Source: JAAELZ01 sp965237485 (GTDB lineage Bacteria; Pseudomonadota; Gammaproteobacteria; Arenicellales; Poriferihabitantaceae). From it: a stretch of DNA of 64,000 bases. Made by a program: the position numbers and the translations under genes. Of this stretch, positions 7,641 through 16,000 are shown piece after piece. Location of the stretch: assembly GCA_965237485.1 (NCBI GenBank), contig CBDEFQ010000009.1, positions 124,001-188,000 of the forward strand. The letters are read 5' to 3'. How positions within the stretch are numbered: position 1 is the first letter of the stretch; every line of letters begins with the position of its first letter. The notes beneath the pieces are model-generated. The model did not search any database, was not told where the DNA came from, and was given only the letters and a program-made list of their open reading frames with translations.

Positions 7641-9034
7641 GAGTTATGCCCGAATCTGGTGTATGAGGCATTTTCTTCAAGCGGCCTCGGTTTGATCTGA
7701 GTAGTCATTAGTTTGCTCTATTCCATCTTTAAATGGAACCCCTTGAATCACTTTTGCTAGATAGGCGAACCCGCGTATTCGGTTCCACTTTTTCTCTGCG
7801 CACTGACCCAGCTTGAACATCATACTTAACATGCCATCACGGCTAAGACATCCCTTGCATCGTTTGGTACGGTGTCGGATAGTCGCGAATGTTGATTCAA
7901 TTGGATTCGTAGTACCTATGCTCATCCAGTGCTTGGCAGGGAACGAGTAGAACGTCATTAACTCTTCGCGATCTTTTTCCAAGCACTGCGTGGCTTTTGG
8001 ATACTTGTCTTGACAGGTTTTAATGAATAATTGATAGGCGCTTTGCGCCGCTTCTTTGGTTTCTTCCTGCCAAATGTTATGCAGAGCTGCTTTTGCTTTG
8101 GGCTGCACCGATTTAGGCAGCTTGTTCAGCACGTTGGCCGTTTTATGCACCCGGCACCGTTGATGTTTAGTGCCAGGATAGACTTCTTCCAGGGCATTCC
8201 AAAAGCCTAAAGTACCATCACCGATGCCCAGCTCTGGTTGATTCAGGCCTCGCTCCTTGAGTGCCAACAACACCTCTCGCCAACTCTGCGTAGACTCTCG
8301 CTCACCGTCTTCAATCGCCAGTAATTTCTTGTGACCGCGCTCATTCACTCCGATGACAACTAAGGCACAGAGCCGGCCCTCATCGCCGCGCAGGCCGCTG
8401 TGTATCCCGTCCGCCCATAGATAAACCCATCGATCTCGATCTAAACCTTCTCTATTCCAATCCTTGTACTCCTGAGACCACGTTGCTTTGAGCTTACTCA
8501 CTGTGCTTGATGATAACCCAGTCGCTGATTGACCCACTAGCACGCTCAGTGCATCCCCCATTTCTCCAGTGCTGACACCCTTGAGATACAGCCAAGGCAA
8601 GGCCGCTTCTAGTGTTCTCGTTTTACGCACATACGGCGGCACTAAAGCAGATCGAAAGGTGATCGGTACTCCAGTGCGGGAGCGCACCTTGGGGATACGT
8701 ACTTTGACTGGGCCGATCCCGGTTTGCAGTTCACGTTCTGGCAAATAGCCGTTACGAACGACACCAGCGTGTCCTGAATCTGAGACTTTGTCACAATTGC
8801 GATACAGCAGTTCAGATAACTCACTCTCGATCGCGGTTTGAATGAGTTGCCTGGCACCATTGCGAATCAATTCTTGCAGCGGATCGATGCTTTGCTCTGG
8901 CTTTTCAAAGGAAATAATTTTATTCTGTTTCATAGTGGCGTATGTCTGTGGAAGTTTAAGTTGTTGTAAACTCAACTCATCCCGATACGCCGCTTTTAGT
9001 CAACTACTCCATACACCACTTTCAGGCATAACTC
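7641..9034 (-). mobile_element. IS256-family element, copy 2
   Basis: The element is 1394 bp, the same length and orientation as copy 1, with termini GAGTTATGCC at 7641 and GGCATAACTC at 9034. Flanks (CTTTGATGA left, TTGTTTGAA right) show no target duplication, and cross-pairing with the flanks of copy 1 gives no match either. Together the two copies bracket 3791-7640 in direct orientation. Confidence 0.9.
7677..8975 (-). CDS. IS256-family transposase, third catalytic motif intact
   Basis: The 432-residue product is near-identical to copy 1. It retains the third acidic motif (TTNPIESTF). It differs from copy 1 in the cysteine/histidine region (QRCRVHKTANVL instead of QRCWVHK), at SELSELLYRNC, and at GIGDGTLGFW. 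The Trp to Arg change is at a position that is normally aromatic in the family, so activity is uncertain. The two copies have thus accumulated different lesions. Same alternative starts as copy 1. Confidence 0.9.
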   Translation of the reverse strand: MSLQQLKLPQTYATMKQNKIISFEKPEQSIDPLQELIRNGARQLIQTAIESELSELLYRNCDKVSDSGHAGVVRNGYLPERELQTGIGPVKVRIPKVRSRTGVPITFRSALVPPYVRKTRTLEAALPWLYLKGVSTGEMGDALSVLVGQSATGLSSSTVSKLKATWSQEYKDWNREGLDRDRWVYLWADGIHSGLRGDEGRLCALVVIGVNERGHKKLLAIEDGERESTQSWREVLLALKERGLNQPELGIGDGTLGFWNALEEVYPGTKHQRCRVHKTANVLNKLPKSVQPKAKAALHNIWQEETKEAAQSAYQLFIKTCQDKYPKATQCLEKDREELMTFYSFPAKHWMSIGTTNPIESTFATIRHRTKRCKGCLSRDGMLSMMFKLGQCAEKKWNRIRGFAYLAKVIQGVPFKDGIEQTNDYSDQTEAA

Positions 9035-9090
9035 TTGTTTGAAACGTTCTTGCTGGTATGAATATTTATGCTAATTAGTATAGGCGGCTT

Positions 9091-9252
9091 ATGTTGCCCG
9101 ATGTTAATCAGTATTTACCTTATTTGCAGGAGTTTGATCTTTCTGATGAGAAGAAAGCGGAGTTAGTTCGTATTGTCTGGTTTTTGCTGGAAAGTCAGGT
9201 GGATCAGGCATTCGATGATCATGTAGAGAGTAATGAATTTAAAAAGCATTAA
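9091..9252 (+). CDS. Small hypothetical protein upstream of serine recombinase
   Basis: A 53-codon frame beginning MLPDVNQYLPYLQEFDLSDE and ending SNEFKKH, acidic and helix-rich. It lies 17 bp before the recombinase gene in the same direction. Small proteins of this kind often precede large serine recombinases in prophage and integrative elements. I do not know its function; a recombination directionality or accessory role would be a guess. No strong Shine-Dalgarno is seen. Confidence 0.55.
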   Translation: MLPDVNQYLPYLQEFDLSDEKKAELVRIVWFLLESQVDQAFDDHVESNEFKKH

Positions 9253-9269
9253 TAACGAGAGGTAGCAGT

Positions 9270-10805
9270 ATGGCAGTTAATCAAAAAGCAGTTATTTATT
9301 GTCGGGTATCCAGTGTGGCGCCGTTACAAAAAGGTGATGGGCTAGCTTCGCAGGAAACCCGCTGTCGGGATTATGCACGACATAAGGGTTATTCGGTATG
9401 TGAAGTCTTTAAGGATGAAGGCGCAAGTGGTGGAATAATTGATCGTCCTGCTATGCAAGCCATGTTGATGTTTTTAAGTCAAGGCAGTAAGCAACAGTAT
9501 ATTGTGTTGATTGATGATATTTCGCGCTTGGCTCGTGGGCTGGAGGCACATATTCAGTTACGCACGTCTATTAGTGCGACTGGGGGTAAGTTGGAGAGTC
9601 CTTCGATTGAGTTTGGTGAAGATTCTGATTCTGTTTTGGTAGAGCATTTACTAGCTTCGGTGTCACAGCATCAACGACAGAAGAATGCGGAGCAAACGTC
9701 TAACAGGATGAAGGCGCGAGTGATGAATGGCTATTGGGTGTTTAATCCACCGTTGGGCTATCGTTTTTCACAGGTAGCTGGTCATAGTGGTCAGGTATTG
9801 ATACCTGATGAACCTGTAGCGTCTGTGATTAAAGCCGCATTGGAGGGTTTTGCATTTGGACGTTTTGAGACTCAGGGTGAGGTGAAGCGATTTCTGGATC
9901 AGTCACCGCACTATCCGAAAGATAGTAGTGGGGAGGTACGGTTTCAGCGGGTGACTAACCTTTTGAACAAGGTGATTTATACGGGTTATATTGAAGTACC
10001 GAATTGGGGTATTTCTCTTAGGCAAGGGAAACATGAGGCGTTGATTGGTTTTGAAACTTGGAAGGCGATTCAGGAAAAATTACATGGCAAACCCAAAGCA
10101 CCGACTCGCAAGGATGTCAGCGCGGATTTATACGCTGTGCATGTTGTCAACATCCGATGACGGCATGTTGGTCGAAAGGTAGAAAGACGGCCTACCCTTA
10201 CTAATATGTGTTTTAAGAAAGGCTGTTCCGATTATCGTAAGTCGATTAATAGAGAAAAGGTTGAGGGTGAGTTTGAAGATCTGTTGAGTGGTATTAGACC
10301 GACTAAAGCAGTGATGGATATGGCTGATACGATGTTTAAGACTTTGTGGGAAAAGAAAGCGAATAGTCAGCAACAGGATAGAATGTTGTTTAAACGTGAG
10401 TTGCAGCAAACTGAGAAGCAGATTGAGGGTTTGTTGGATCGAATGGTGGATGCTCAGAGCGAAACGGTGATGTTAGCTTTTGAGCGGAAGGTGAAATCAT
10501 TGGAAGAAAATAAACTGATTTTGAATGAAAAAATTGCGCGTTGTGGGTCTGCGCTACCCGACTATGATGAAACTTTTCGAACCGCACTGAAGTTTATTGA
10601 AGACCCGCAGAAACTCTGGCATTCAGGCCGTTTAGAGGATAGGCAAAATACGTTAAAGATGGTGTTTTCTGGTGCGCTTGAGTATGACCGCAACAAGGGT
10701 TTTCGAACCGCTAGTTTTTCCTTACCTTTCAAGACCTTAGCGGCCTTGAAAGGGGGAAATTTTGATATGGCGGAGAGCGAGGGATTCGAACCCCCGGACC
10801 TTTGA
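9270..10805 (+). pseudogene. Large serine recombinase, two frameshifts, running into tRNA-Ser
   Basis: The N-terminal resolvase domain is intact: catalytic Ser14 in VIYCRVSSVAP, then DEGASGGIIDRPAM and DDISRLARGLEAH. It is followed by the recombinase domain (GYWVFNPPLGYRF). The frame breaks near 10128; the zinc-ribbon coding (CACCQHPMTACWSKGRKTAYPY) continues in the +1 frame. It breaks again near 10200, and the coiled-coil C-terminal part continues from 10206 to 10805. One missing and one extra base explain this. The last codons are read from the 3' end of tRNA-Ser, which places the gene at the attachment junction. An island integrase now probably inactive, since the zinc-ribbon is out of frame. 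A GAGAGG ribosome site precedes ATG 9270. Confidence 0.8.
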
Positions 10806-10855
10806 CAGTCAACGGTTTTCAAGACCGCCGCATTCGACCACTCTGCCAGCTCTCC
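10768..10855 (-). tRNA. tRNA-Ser(UGA)
   Basis: The minus strand folds as a class II tRNA. The acceptor arm is GGAGAGC pairing with GCTCTCC, with encoded CCA (10768-10770). The anticodon stem-loop is CGGTCTTGAAAACCG, giving UGA. A long variable arm follows, then the T-loop GGGTTCGAATCCC. It reads UCA and related serine codons. The recombinase gene abuts its 3' end, as expected when the 3' half of a tRNA gene serves as attachment site. Confidence 0.92.
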
Positions 10856-10972
10856 GGATTTATTACTTAACGTGCCATTATTGGCATTTGGAGCTTAATT
10901 TTACTCCGAATGCGGCTTTTTCCCCGCATTATTCGACACGTCCTGAGTCTCACCCTTCGGGCCCGCTCGTTA

Positions 10973-11061
10973 AAAATTCTTCAGGAAAGAATTTTCATGC
11001 TAACCCCTTTAGGGGTAAACCGCACGGATGCGGTGCGTAAAAAATGATCCTGTCATTTTTT
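10973..11061. repeat. Array of four perfect hairpins inside a tRNA-Ser remnant region
   Basis: Four consecutive perfect inverted repeats lie within 89 bp. They are 9-bp arms with loop CAGGA (10973-10995), 5-bp arms with loop TTTA (11003-11016), 6-bp arms with loop CGGA (11019-11034), and 9-bp arms with loop TCCTG (11039-11061). The first and last loops are complementary and could kiss. The 380-bp interval between tRNA-Ser and nagZ holds no credible gene. One of these hairpins could be the tRNA or nagZ terminator, but four in a row are unusual. Confidence 0.6.
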
Positions 11062-11085
11062 CGACCACTCTGCCCGCTCTCCGGA
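11062..11085 (-). pseudogene. tRNA-Ser 5' fragment (duplicated)
   Basis: The minus strand reads GGAGAGCGGGCAGAGTGGTC, differing by one base from the first 20 nt of the intact tRNA-Ser, then breaks off into a hairpin. The sequence upstream of it (to ~11150) also resembles the upstream region of the intact tRNA, with a similar GGATTT start. It is the remnant of a second, tandem tRNA-Ser whose 3' part was replaced by the hairpin array. Confidence 0.6.
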
Positions 11086-11241
11086 TTTGAAATTATTTTG
11101 CCTTTATTGGCTTGGATATTGCTCTTACCCCAAATGGGACGGCGATTATATATAAGCTAAGTACAGATGCCAAAGCTTATTACACTTTGCTAATGCACCG
11201 CTTTTATTCTAGCTAATTCCGCTTATAGTTAAGGGTCACTA

Positions 11242-12288
11242 TTAAACCAATGCTTCGATTTGTGTTTTAATCGCTGAGGACAACTTCGTTTTCATTTTGG
11301 GGCAGTGCTTATTTGCGCGCATGCGCTCTAATCGTATTAAACTGATTTCTCTCACCTTTTTATCAAAGCCACCTAACGCCTGGTCCATAGCCTTAGTATC
11401 ATTACATACGAGCAACAAGTCGCAGCCTGTTTTAAGCGCGTTGTCGCACCTCTCCTTGACTTTTAGCTTCTTCCCCGCTCCAGCCATCGTAAGGTCGTCG
11501 CTTACAATTAACCCTTCAAAGCCTAGCCTTTTGCGCAGAACTTCCTGCAACCAAAAATTTGAATAAGTCGGTATTTCTGCATCGATATTTGGGTAATTTA
11601 CGTGGGCCGTCATCACCGCACCTAATTTGGTTACAAGTTCGCTGAATACATGCAAGTCACATTTTTCGATTTCCGCAAAACGGCGAAGATCAGCCGGTAG
11701 AGATGAATGCGAATCTTCCGTAACATGGCCGTGACCCGGAAAATGCTTTCCCGTAGCACGCATGCCTGCTACTTCCATACCGCTGATATAAGCATTCGCG
11801 AGTAAAACAATTTGTTTAGGGTCTGCGTGCAAGGCGCGGTCCCCGATCACAGTATCACTATGCACACCAACGTCTAGAACAGGTGCAAAACTAAAATCTA
11901 CGCCACAGTCAATCAGCTCTTCGGCCATGAGTTGGCCTGTCGAGCGCACAATCTTCAACACCGTCTCAGACTGCGTGCTTTCAAATTTATCCAACAACTC
12001 ACCAAATTTAGCCATTGCTGGCAAAGCGGTAAAGCCCTCTTTAAAACGCTGCACACGCCCGCCTTCTTGATCTACAGCGATCAACAATTGGGGGGTACGA
12101 ATTGAATGAATCTGTGCAATCAACTCCGCAACTTGTGTTCGTGAAGCAAAATTTCGTGAGAATAAAATGACGCCGCCTACTGCTGGATGCTGTAGACGCT
12201 CTACATCGTCGATGTCCAAACTAAGCCCCGCCACATCTAACATTACGCAGCCTAGTGGCATGGCGACCATGCCGCGTAAATTAGCCAT
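11242..12288 (-). CDS. nagZ: Beta-N-acetylhexosaminidase NagZ (GH3)
   Basis: A 348-residue cytoplasmic GH3 glycosidase that removes GlcNAc from anhydromuropeptides during peptidoglycan recycling. DQEGGRVQR (73-81), the NagZ signature KHFPGHG (181-187) carrying the catalytic His-loop, and the nucleophile Asp in VSDDLTMAG (~263-265) are all present. Length fits the single-domain gammaproteobacterial enzyme. Its start overlaps the L,D-transpeptidase stop by 8 bp, making it last in the yicC-gmk-rpoZ-spoT direction. ATG 12288 is used; the in-frame ATGs a few codons later (residues 7 and 10) are closer to typical NagZ starts. Confidence 0.95.
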   Translation of the reverse strand: MANLRGMVAMPLGCVMLDVAGLSLDIDDVERLQHPAVGGVILFSRNFASRTQVAELIAQIHSIRTPQLLIAVDQEGGRVQRFKEGFTALPAMAKFGELLDKFESTQSETVLKIVRSTGQLMAEELIDCGVDFSFAPVLDVGVHSDTVIGDRALHADPKQIVLLANAYISGMEVAGMRATGKHFPGHGHVTEDSHSSLPADLRRFAEIEKCDLHVFSELVTKLGAVMTAHVNYPNIDAEIPTYSNFWLQEVLRKRLGFEGLIVSDDLTMAGAGKKLKVKERCDNALKTGCDLLLVCNDTKAMDQALGGFDKKVREISLIRLERMRANKHCPKMKTKLSSAIKTQIEALV

Positions 12289-12769
12289 TGATAATTACGG
12301 GCAGACCCACTTCAACTTGGTCAAATAGTTCTACAATATCTTGATTGCGCATACGAATGCAGCCATGCGAGCCTATTTCGCCCATTTTGACGTCATCAGG
12401 AGTGCCGTGGATATATACATAGCGGCGCATTGTATCAACATCACCAAGGCGATTCACGCCCACTTCGCTGCCGCTTAACCATAAAATACGAGTTAATATC
12501 CAGTCTCGATCAGGGTAGGTTTTACGCATATCAGGTGCGAACTGTTCACTCGTTTGTCTACGCCCCACAAACACCGTGTTAGCCTCAACCCCACCGCCAA
12601 TCTTCGCGCGAATAATGTGCTTACCTCTAGGTGTACACCCGCTGCCATTTTGTTCACCAACTCCGTTAGCAGCCGTTGAAACACTATATTCCTCTAACAA
12701 CTGACCATCAGGCCCTACGTACTTTAGTGTTTGTTTAGGTACATCAATTTGGATATAAGCCTTGTTCAT
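12281..12769 (-). CDS. L,D-transpeptidase (YkuD domain)
   Basis: The 162-residue protein consists of a YkuD catalytic domain. It has His121 in YIHGTPDD and the active-site motif SHGCIRM (134-140) with the catalytic cysteine. No signal peptide is visible, unlike most cell-wall cross-linking L,D-transpeptidases. It could act in the cytoplasm on recycled muropeptides or be exported by an unrecognised route. It overlaps the phosphatase gene by an ATGA and nagZ by 8 bp, so it is co-translated with peptidoglycan recycling. The specific reaction is not determined. Confidence 0.88.
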   Translation of the reverse strand: MNKAYIQIDVPKQTLKYVGPDGQLLEEYSVSTAANGVGEQNGSGCTPRGKHIIRAKIGGGVEANTVFVGRRQTSEQFAPDMRKTYPDRDWILTRILWLSGSEVGVNRLGDVDTMRRYVYIHGTPDDVKMGEIGSHGCIRMRNQDIVELFDQVEVGLPVIING

Positions 12770-13257
12770 TTAGCCGGATGAGCTTGCTCAATCTCATCGA
12801 GTAAGCCCTCAGCGGCTGAGCTAATTAGCTCATAAACTCGAGGAAACCCACCGGTTACTCCAAAATACGGATCCGCCACTTCGCTCTCACTTTGGGATGG
12901 AGCGTAATCCAAAAATAGATGCACTTTATGCACATCTGCTGCTCCCGCGAGAACCTGTAAGTCGTACAGGTTTTGCTTATCCATTGCCATGATATAGTCG
13001 TAATACGCCATATCAAACCCATTTACTTGACGGCCTTGCAAATGCGAAATATTGATGCCCCTTTCAGCTGCGGCTTGTATTGCCCGTGAATCAGGAGGGC
13101 TGCCAATATGCCAGTTGCTGGTGCCTGCAGAATCGATTTCTATTTGTTTGGCAAGCCCGCATTCTTCAACGAGGTTACGAAATACACCTTCAGCCGTTGG
13201 GGAACGGCAAATATTCCCTAAGCATACAAACAACACACTGGTTTTGCTTGAATCCAT
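12766..13257 (-). CDS. Low molecular weight protein-tyrosine phosphatase
   Basis: 163 residues with the family P-loop CLGNICRS (12-19: Cys12 nucleophile, Arg18) right after the first beta strand (TSVLFV), and the general acid in VADPYFG near the C-terminus. Bacterial members dephosphorylate tyrosine kinases or small molecules; no partner BY-kinase is in the window. It sits 9 bp after spoT and overlaps the L,D-transpeptidase by ATGA, indicating one transcript. The orphan Ser/Thr kinase at 17.7 kb is not an obvious substrate. Confidence 0.92.
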   Translation of the reverse strand: MDSSKTSVLFVCLGNICRSPTAEGVFRNLVEECGLAKQIEIDSAGTSNWHIGSPPDSRAIQAAAERGINISHLQGRQVNGFDMAYYDYIMAMDKQNLYDLQVLAGAADVHKVHLFLDYAPSQSESEVADPYFGVTGGFPRVYELISSAAEGLLDEIEQAHPAK

Positions 13258-13266
13258 CTGGACAAG

Positions 13267-15411
13267 TTAAACCACTACGCGCTTAACGGAAGGCAGGTTT
13301 TCATCTTGCTCAAGCACCGCAATAATGGAATCTAAATGAGCCACGTCCCTTACTTCTAGGTCAATATCAATGGCCACATAATTGACATCGTTTTCATCTA
13401 AATTCACATGCAATATGTTCGATTTATAGTAGGCCACAGTCTTAGTAATCGAGGCCAACACACCTGGAATATGCCGCGCTTGAATATGTAGTTTGCTTTT
13501 AAAATCGGTGCTATGTTTTTCCGCCCAGTCCAGGTGCAACCACCTGTCTACGCGCTTTCGGTAACGTTTAGTGTTATTGCACTCATCTCGATGCACCACC
13601 ATGCCTTTACCCGCCGCGAATACACCGATGATGTTGTCGCCTGGGAGCGGATGGCAACAAGTTGCATAATTAATCAACATTTTTTCTGCACCGCGAATAG
13701 ACAAGCTAGATTTCTCGCTTTGCGGCAAGGGTTCAACGTCGATGCGGGTTAAGGCGATTAGCTGTTGGGCAACTATCAACGGCAAGCGGTTACCTACACC
13801 AATATCCCCTAGTAAACTGTTCCAATCTTCAAGCTCAAATAACTTCAAGATGTGAATTTTATGCTCACTGGCAATATGCTTGCCTTTAAACCCACAGTCA
13901 CGCAATGCCTTGGTTAAAAGGCGGCGCCCCATGCTAATCGCTTCTTTGTCTTTTTGTTTATGCAGATAGTGACGAATGGCAGTTCGTGCTTTGGAAGTCA
14001 CTACAAAATTCAACCATGTAGGTAATGGATGACCGTTTCGTCCAGTCACTATTTGCACCCGGTCACCCGACTCAAGAACAGTATTTAACGGTACATTCTC
14101 GTCATTCACTTGCGCACCAACACACTGATTACCCACACCAGAATGCACTGCGTAAGCAAAATCAACGATAGTAGCCCCAAGCGGCAAATGCTTTATTTCA
14201 CCTTTAGGGGTAAATACAAATAATTTATCCGGGTACATCTCAGCACGCAGGTGCTCCATAAAGTGTCCTGAATCCCCAACCGGTTCTTGCATATCTAGAA
14301 AGCTGTCTAGCCATTTCTTAACTATTTGCTGCGGCGGTTTAGCGTTTTTATTGGCTGATTTATAAGTCCAATGCGATGCTACCCCTGCTTCGGCAACGCG
14401 GTCCATCTCCTCAGTTCTAATCTGCACCTCAACGGGTACGCCATGCGGCCCAATTACAACGGTGTGCAGAGACTGATAACCGTTGGACTTAACCATGGCA
14501 ATATAATCCTTGACTGTATGCAGCATGGGTATATATGTTTCATGCACCAGTCCTAAAGCCAAATAGCACTCATATTTTTCCTTCACGATGACGCGAATCC
14601 CATGAATGTCCGATTGGGATTTCATTGAAACTTTACGATCACGTATTTTTTGATAAATACTGTAAACACGTTTTTCACGTCCTTTAACTATCGCGCCACT
14701 GATACCTTGTTCGACAAACTTCTTTTGTAGAGTGTCGCATATAAGTTTTTCAATTGGTTTACGGCCGCGGGTATCTTGTTCCAGCTTTTCTGAGATGGCC
14801 TTATATCGCGCGGGATGCAGCGCTCGCAAACACAAATCTTCTAAATCCGCCGTAAACTCACACATCCCTAAGCGGTTGGCAATAGGTGCATAGATCTCCA
14901 ATGTTTGCTTTGCGATGCGTTCACGCTTTTCCTTCGGCAAATGCTTGAGCGTATGCATATTATGCAGCCTATCGGCCAGCTTGATCAGCATCACCCTGAC
15001 GTCTTTGGCCATGGCCATTAACATTTTACGAAATGAATCGGCTTCAGCTTTTAGGCGATCATCGCTAGTAATTTGCGATATTTTGCTTACTCCGTCTACC
15101 ATGTGAGCTACGTCTTCGCCAAAACGTTTAGCGATATCATCGCGTGTAATCCCGGTGTCCTCAATCACATCATGCAGCAGAGCAGCGATCAATGTGTGAC
15201 TGTCCATCTGCATGTTCGCCAAAATAAGCGCCACTGCCACTGGGTGAAAAATATAAGGCTCGCCGCTTTTACGGGTTTGATGCTCATGAGCCTGCGCACC
15301 AAAAAGGTAGGCGGCGTAAACCGCCTTAACTGTTTCCTTACCTAAATAAGTTTCAATAACCTCAAGCAAACCGGTGATTCTGACACTATCGTCAGGCACT
15401 TCTACACTCAT
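13267..15411 (-). CDS. spoT: Bifunctional (p)ppGpp synthase/hydrolase SpoT
   Basis: The 714-residue Rel/Spo homologue has an HD hydrolase domain with intact His80-Asp81 (ALLHDVIEDTG) and HEHQTRKSGEPYIFHP. The synthetase domain includes VYSIYQKIRDRK and DIHGIRVIV. A TGS domain (LFVFTPKGEIKHLPLG, ~397) and a C-terminal ACT domain follow. The intact HD marks it as SpoT-like rather than a synthetase-only RelA. It follows rpoZ as in most gammaproteobacteria; the recG/trmH usually nearby is replaced by phosphatase, L,D-transpeptidase and nagZ. The enzyme controls the stringent response. Confidence 0.95.
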   Translation of the reverse strand: MSVEVPDDSVRITGLLEVIETYLGKETVKAVYAAYLFGAQAHEHQTRKSGEPYIFHPVAVALILANMQMDSHTLIAALLHDVIEDTGITRDDIAKRFGEDVAHMVDGVSKISQITSDDRLKAEADSFRKMLMAMAKDVRVMLIKLADRLHNMHTLKHLPKEKRERIAKQTLEIYAPIANRLGMCEFTADLEDLCLRALHPARYKAISEKLEQDTRGRKPIEKLICDTLQKKFVEQGISGAIVKGREKRVYSIYQKIRDRKVSMKSQSDIHGIRVIVKEKYECYLALGLVHETYIPMLHTVKDYIAMVKSNGYQSLHTVVIGPHGVPVEVQIRTEEMDRVAEAGVASHWTYKSANKNAKPPQQIVKKWLDSFLDMQEPVGDSGHFMEHLRAEMYPDKLFVFTPKGEIKHLPLGATIVDFAYAVHSGVGNQCVGAQVNDENVPLNTVLESGDRVQIVTGRNGHPLPTWLNFVVTSKARTAIRHYLHKQKDKEAISMGRRLLTKALRDCGFKGKHIASEHKIHILKLFELEDWNSLLGDIGVGNRLPLIVAQQLIALTRIDVEPLPQSEKSSLSIRGAEKMLINYATCCHPLPGDNIIGVFAAGKGMVVHRDECNNTKRYRKRVDRWLHLDWAEKHSTDFKSKLHIQARHIPGVLASITKTVAYYKSNILHVNLDENDVNYVAIDIDLEVRDVAHLDSIIAVLEQDENLPSVKRVVV

Positions 15412-15482
15412 CAGCTTGCTTTGAGTTGAACCTTTGATCGTTGACTTACCCCGAATATAAAGTAGAGATTGCGTGCAAGACG

Positions 15483-15872
15483 CTATCCCATCAATTCTGA
15501 CTCATCGTCGCCTTCTAGCATCACTGCCTCAACCGGTGCGTCTTCCGCAATGGCCGGTTCTTCATCCGCTGCAGCACCCGATAAGTCGCCTTCAATCATC
15601 GCAATGATCTGTTCATCCGTCATTTCGTCGCTCACTTCCTGAATTTCTTCATCTTCGTTAAAGAAACCAGTGTTATCTGCATCTAAAATAGTGACATCAA
15701 CAAATTGCTCAGCAATTTCGCGTAAAGCGATTACCGTTGGCTTGTCATTATCTTCTTCTACCATTGCTTTAGCACCCATCGATAATTGACGTGCGCGCTT
15801 AGAAGCGATTAAAACCAGTTGAAAACGATTTTCAACATGTTCAAGACAGTCGGTCACGGTTATACGTGCCAT
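15483..15872 (-). CDS. rpoZ: RNA polymerase omega subunit, with long acidic tail
   Basis: The 129-residue protein starts with the omega core MARITVTDCLEHVENRFQLV, then LIASKRARQLSMGAKAMVEEDNDKPTVIALREIA. It assists RNA polymerase assembly and forms part of a ppGpp binding site with beta'. Homologues are usually 70-91 residues; here the C-terminus adds ~40 very acidic residues (EEIQEVSDEMTDEQIIAMIEG and on to DDESELMG). It lies between gmk and spoT, a classic arrangement. A promoter-like pair is upstream at 15939-15968. Confidence 0.93.
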   Translation of the reverse strand: MARITVTDCLEHVENRFQLVLIASKRARQLSMGAKAMVEEDNDKPTVIALREIAEQFVDVTILDADNTGFFNEDEEIQEVSDEMTDEQIIAMIEGDLSGAAADEEPAIAEDAPVEAVMLEGDDESELMG

Positions 15873-15938
15873 AAGGATTTCCTCATTAAATATTCAGTTG
15901 CTGGGAGTTTATGCATTGTTGCTGCCAAACACACGCTT

Positions 15939-15968
15939 TATATAAAGATTGGATCAGAATAGGTCCAA
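15939..15968 (-). promoter_or_regulatory. Putative sigma-70 promoter for rpoZ-spoT
   Basis: On the minus strand TTGGAC (15968-15963) and TATATA (15944-15939) are 18 bp apart, 67 bp or more upstream of rpoZ, in the 128-bp gap after gmk. It may provide a second start inside the yicC-gmk-rpoZ-spoT transcription unit. Recognised by eye only. Confidence 0.4.
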
Positions 15969-16000
15969 CTTGAGACCTTTATGTCTATTTTCAACATCTA

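Noticed and set aside
2397..9034. IS256-bounded composite transposon moving as a unit
   Set aside because: No target duplication is shared by the outer ends and both transposases show suspicious substitutions; recombination explains the layout better.
10762..11040. A 92-codon plus-strand frame between the recombinase and nagZ
   Set aside because: It runs through the antisense of tRNA-Ser and the hairpin array and has no protein-like composition.
13267..15411. RelA (synthetase-only) rather than SpoT
   Set aside because: The HD hydrolase residues are intact, which RelA of gammaproteobacteria lacks.
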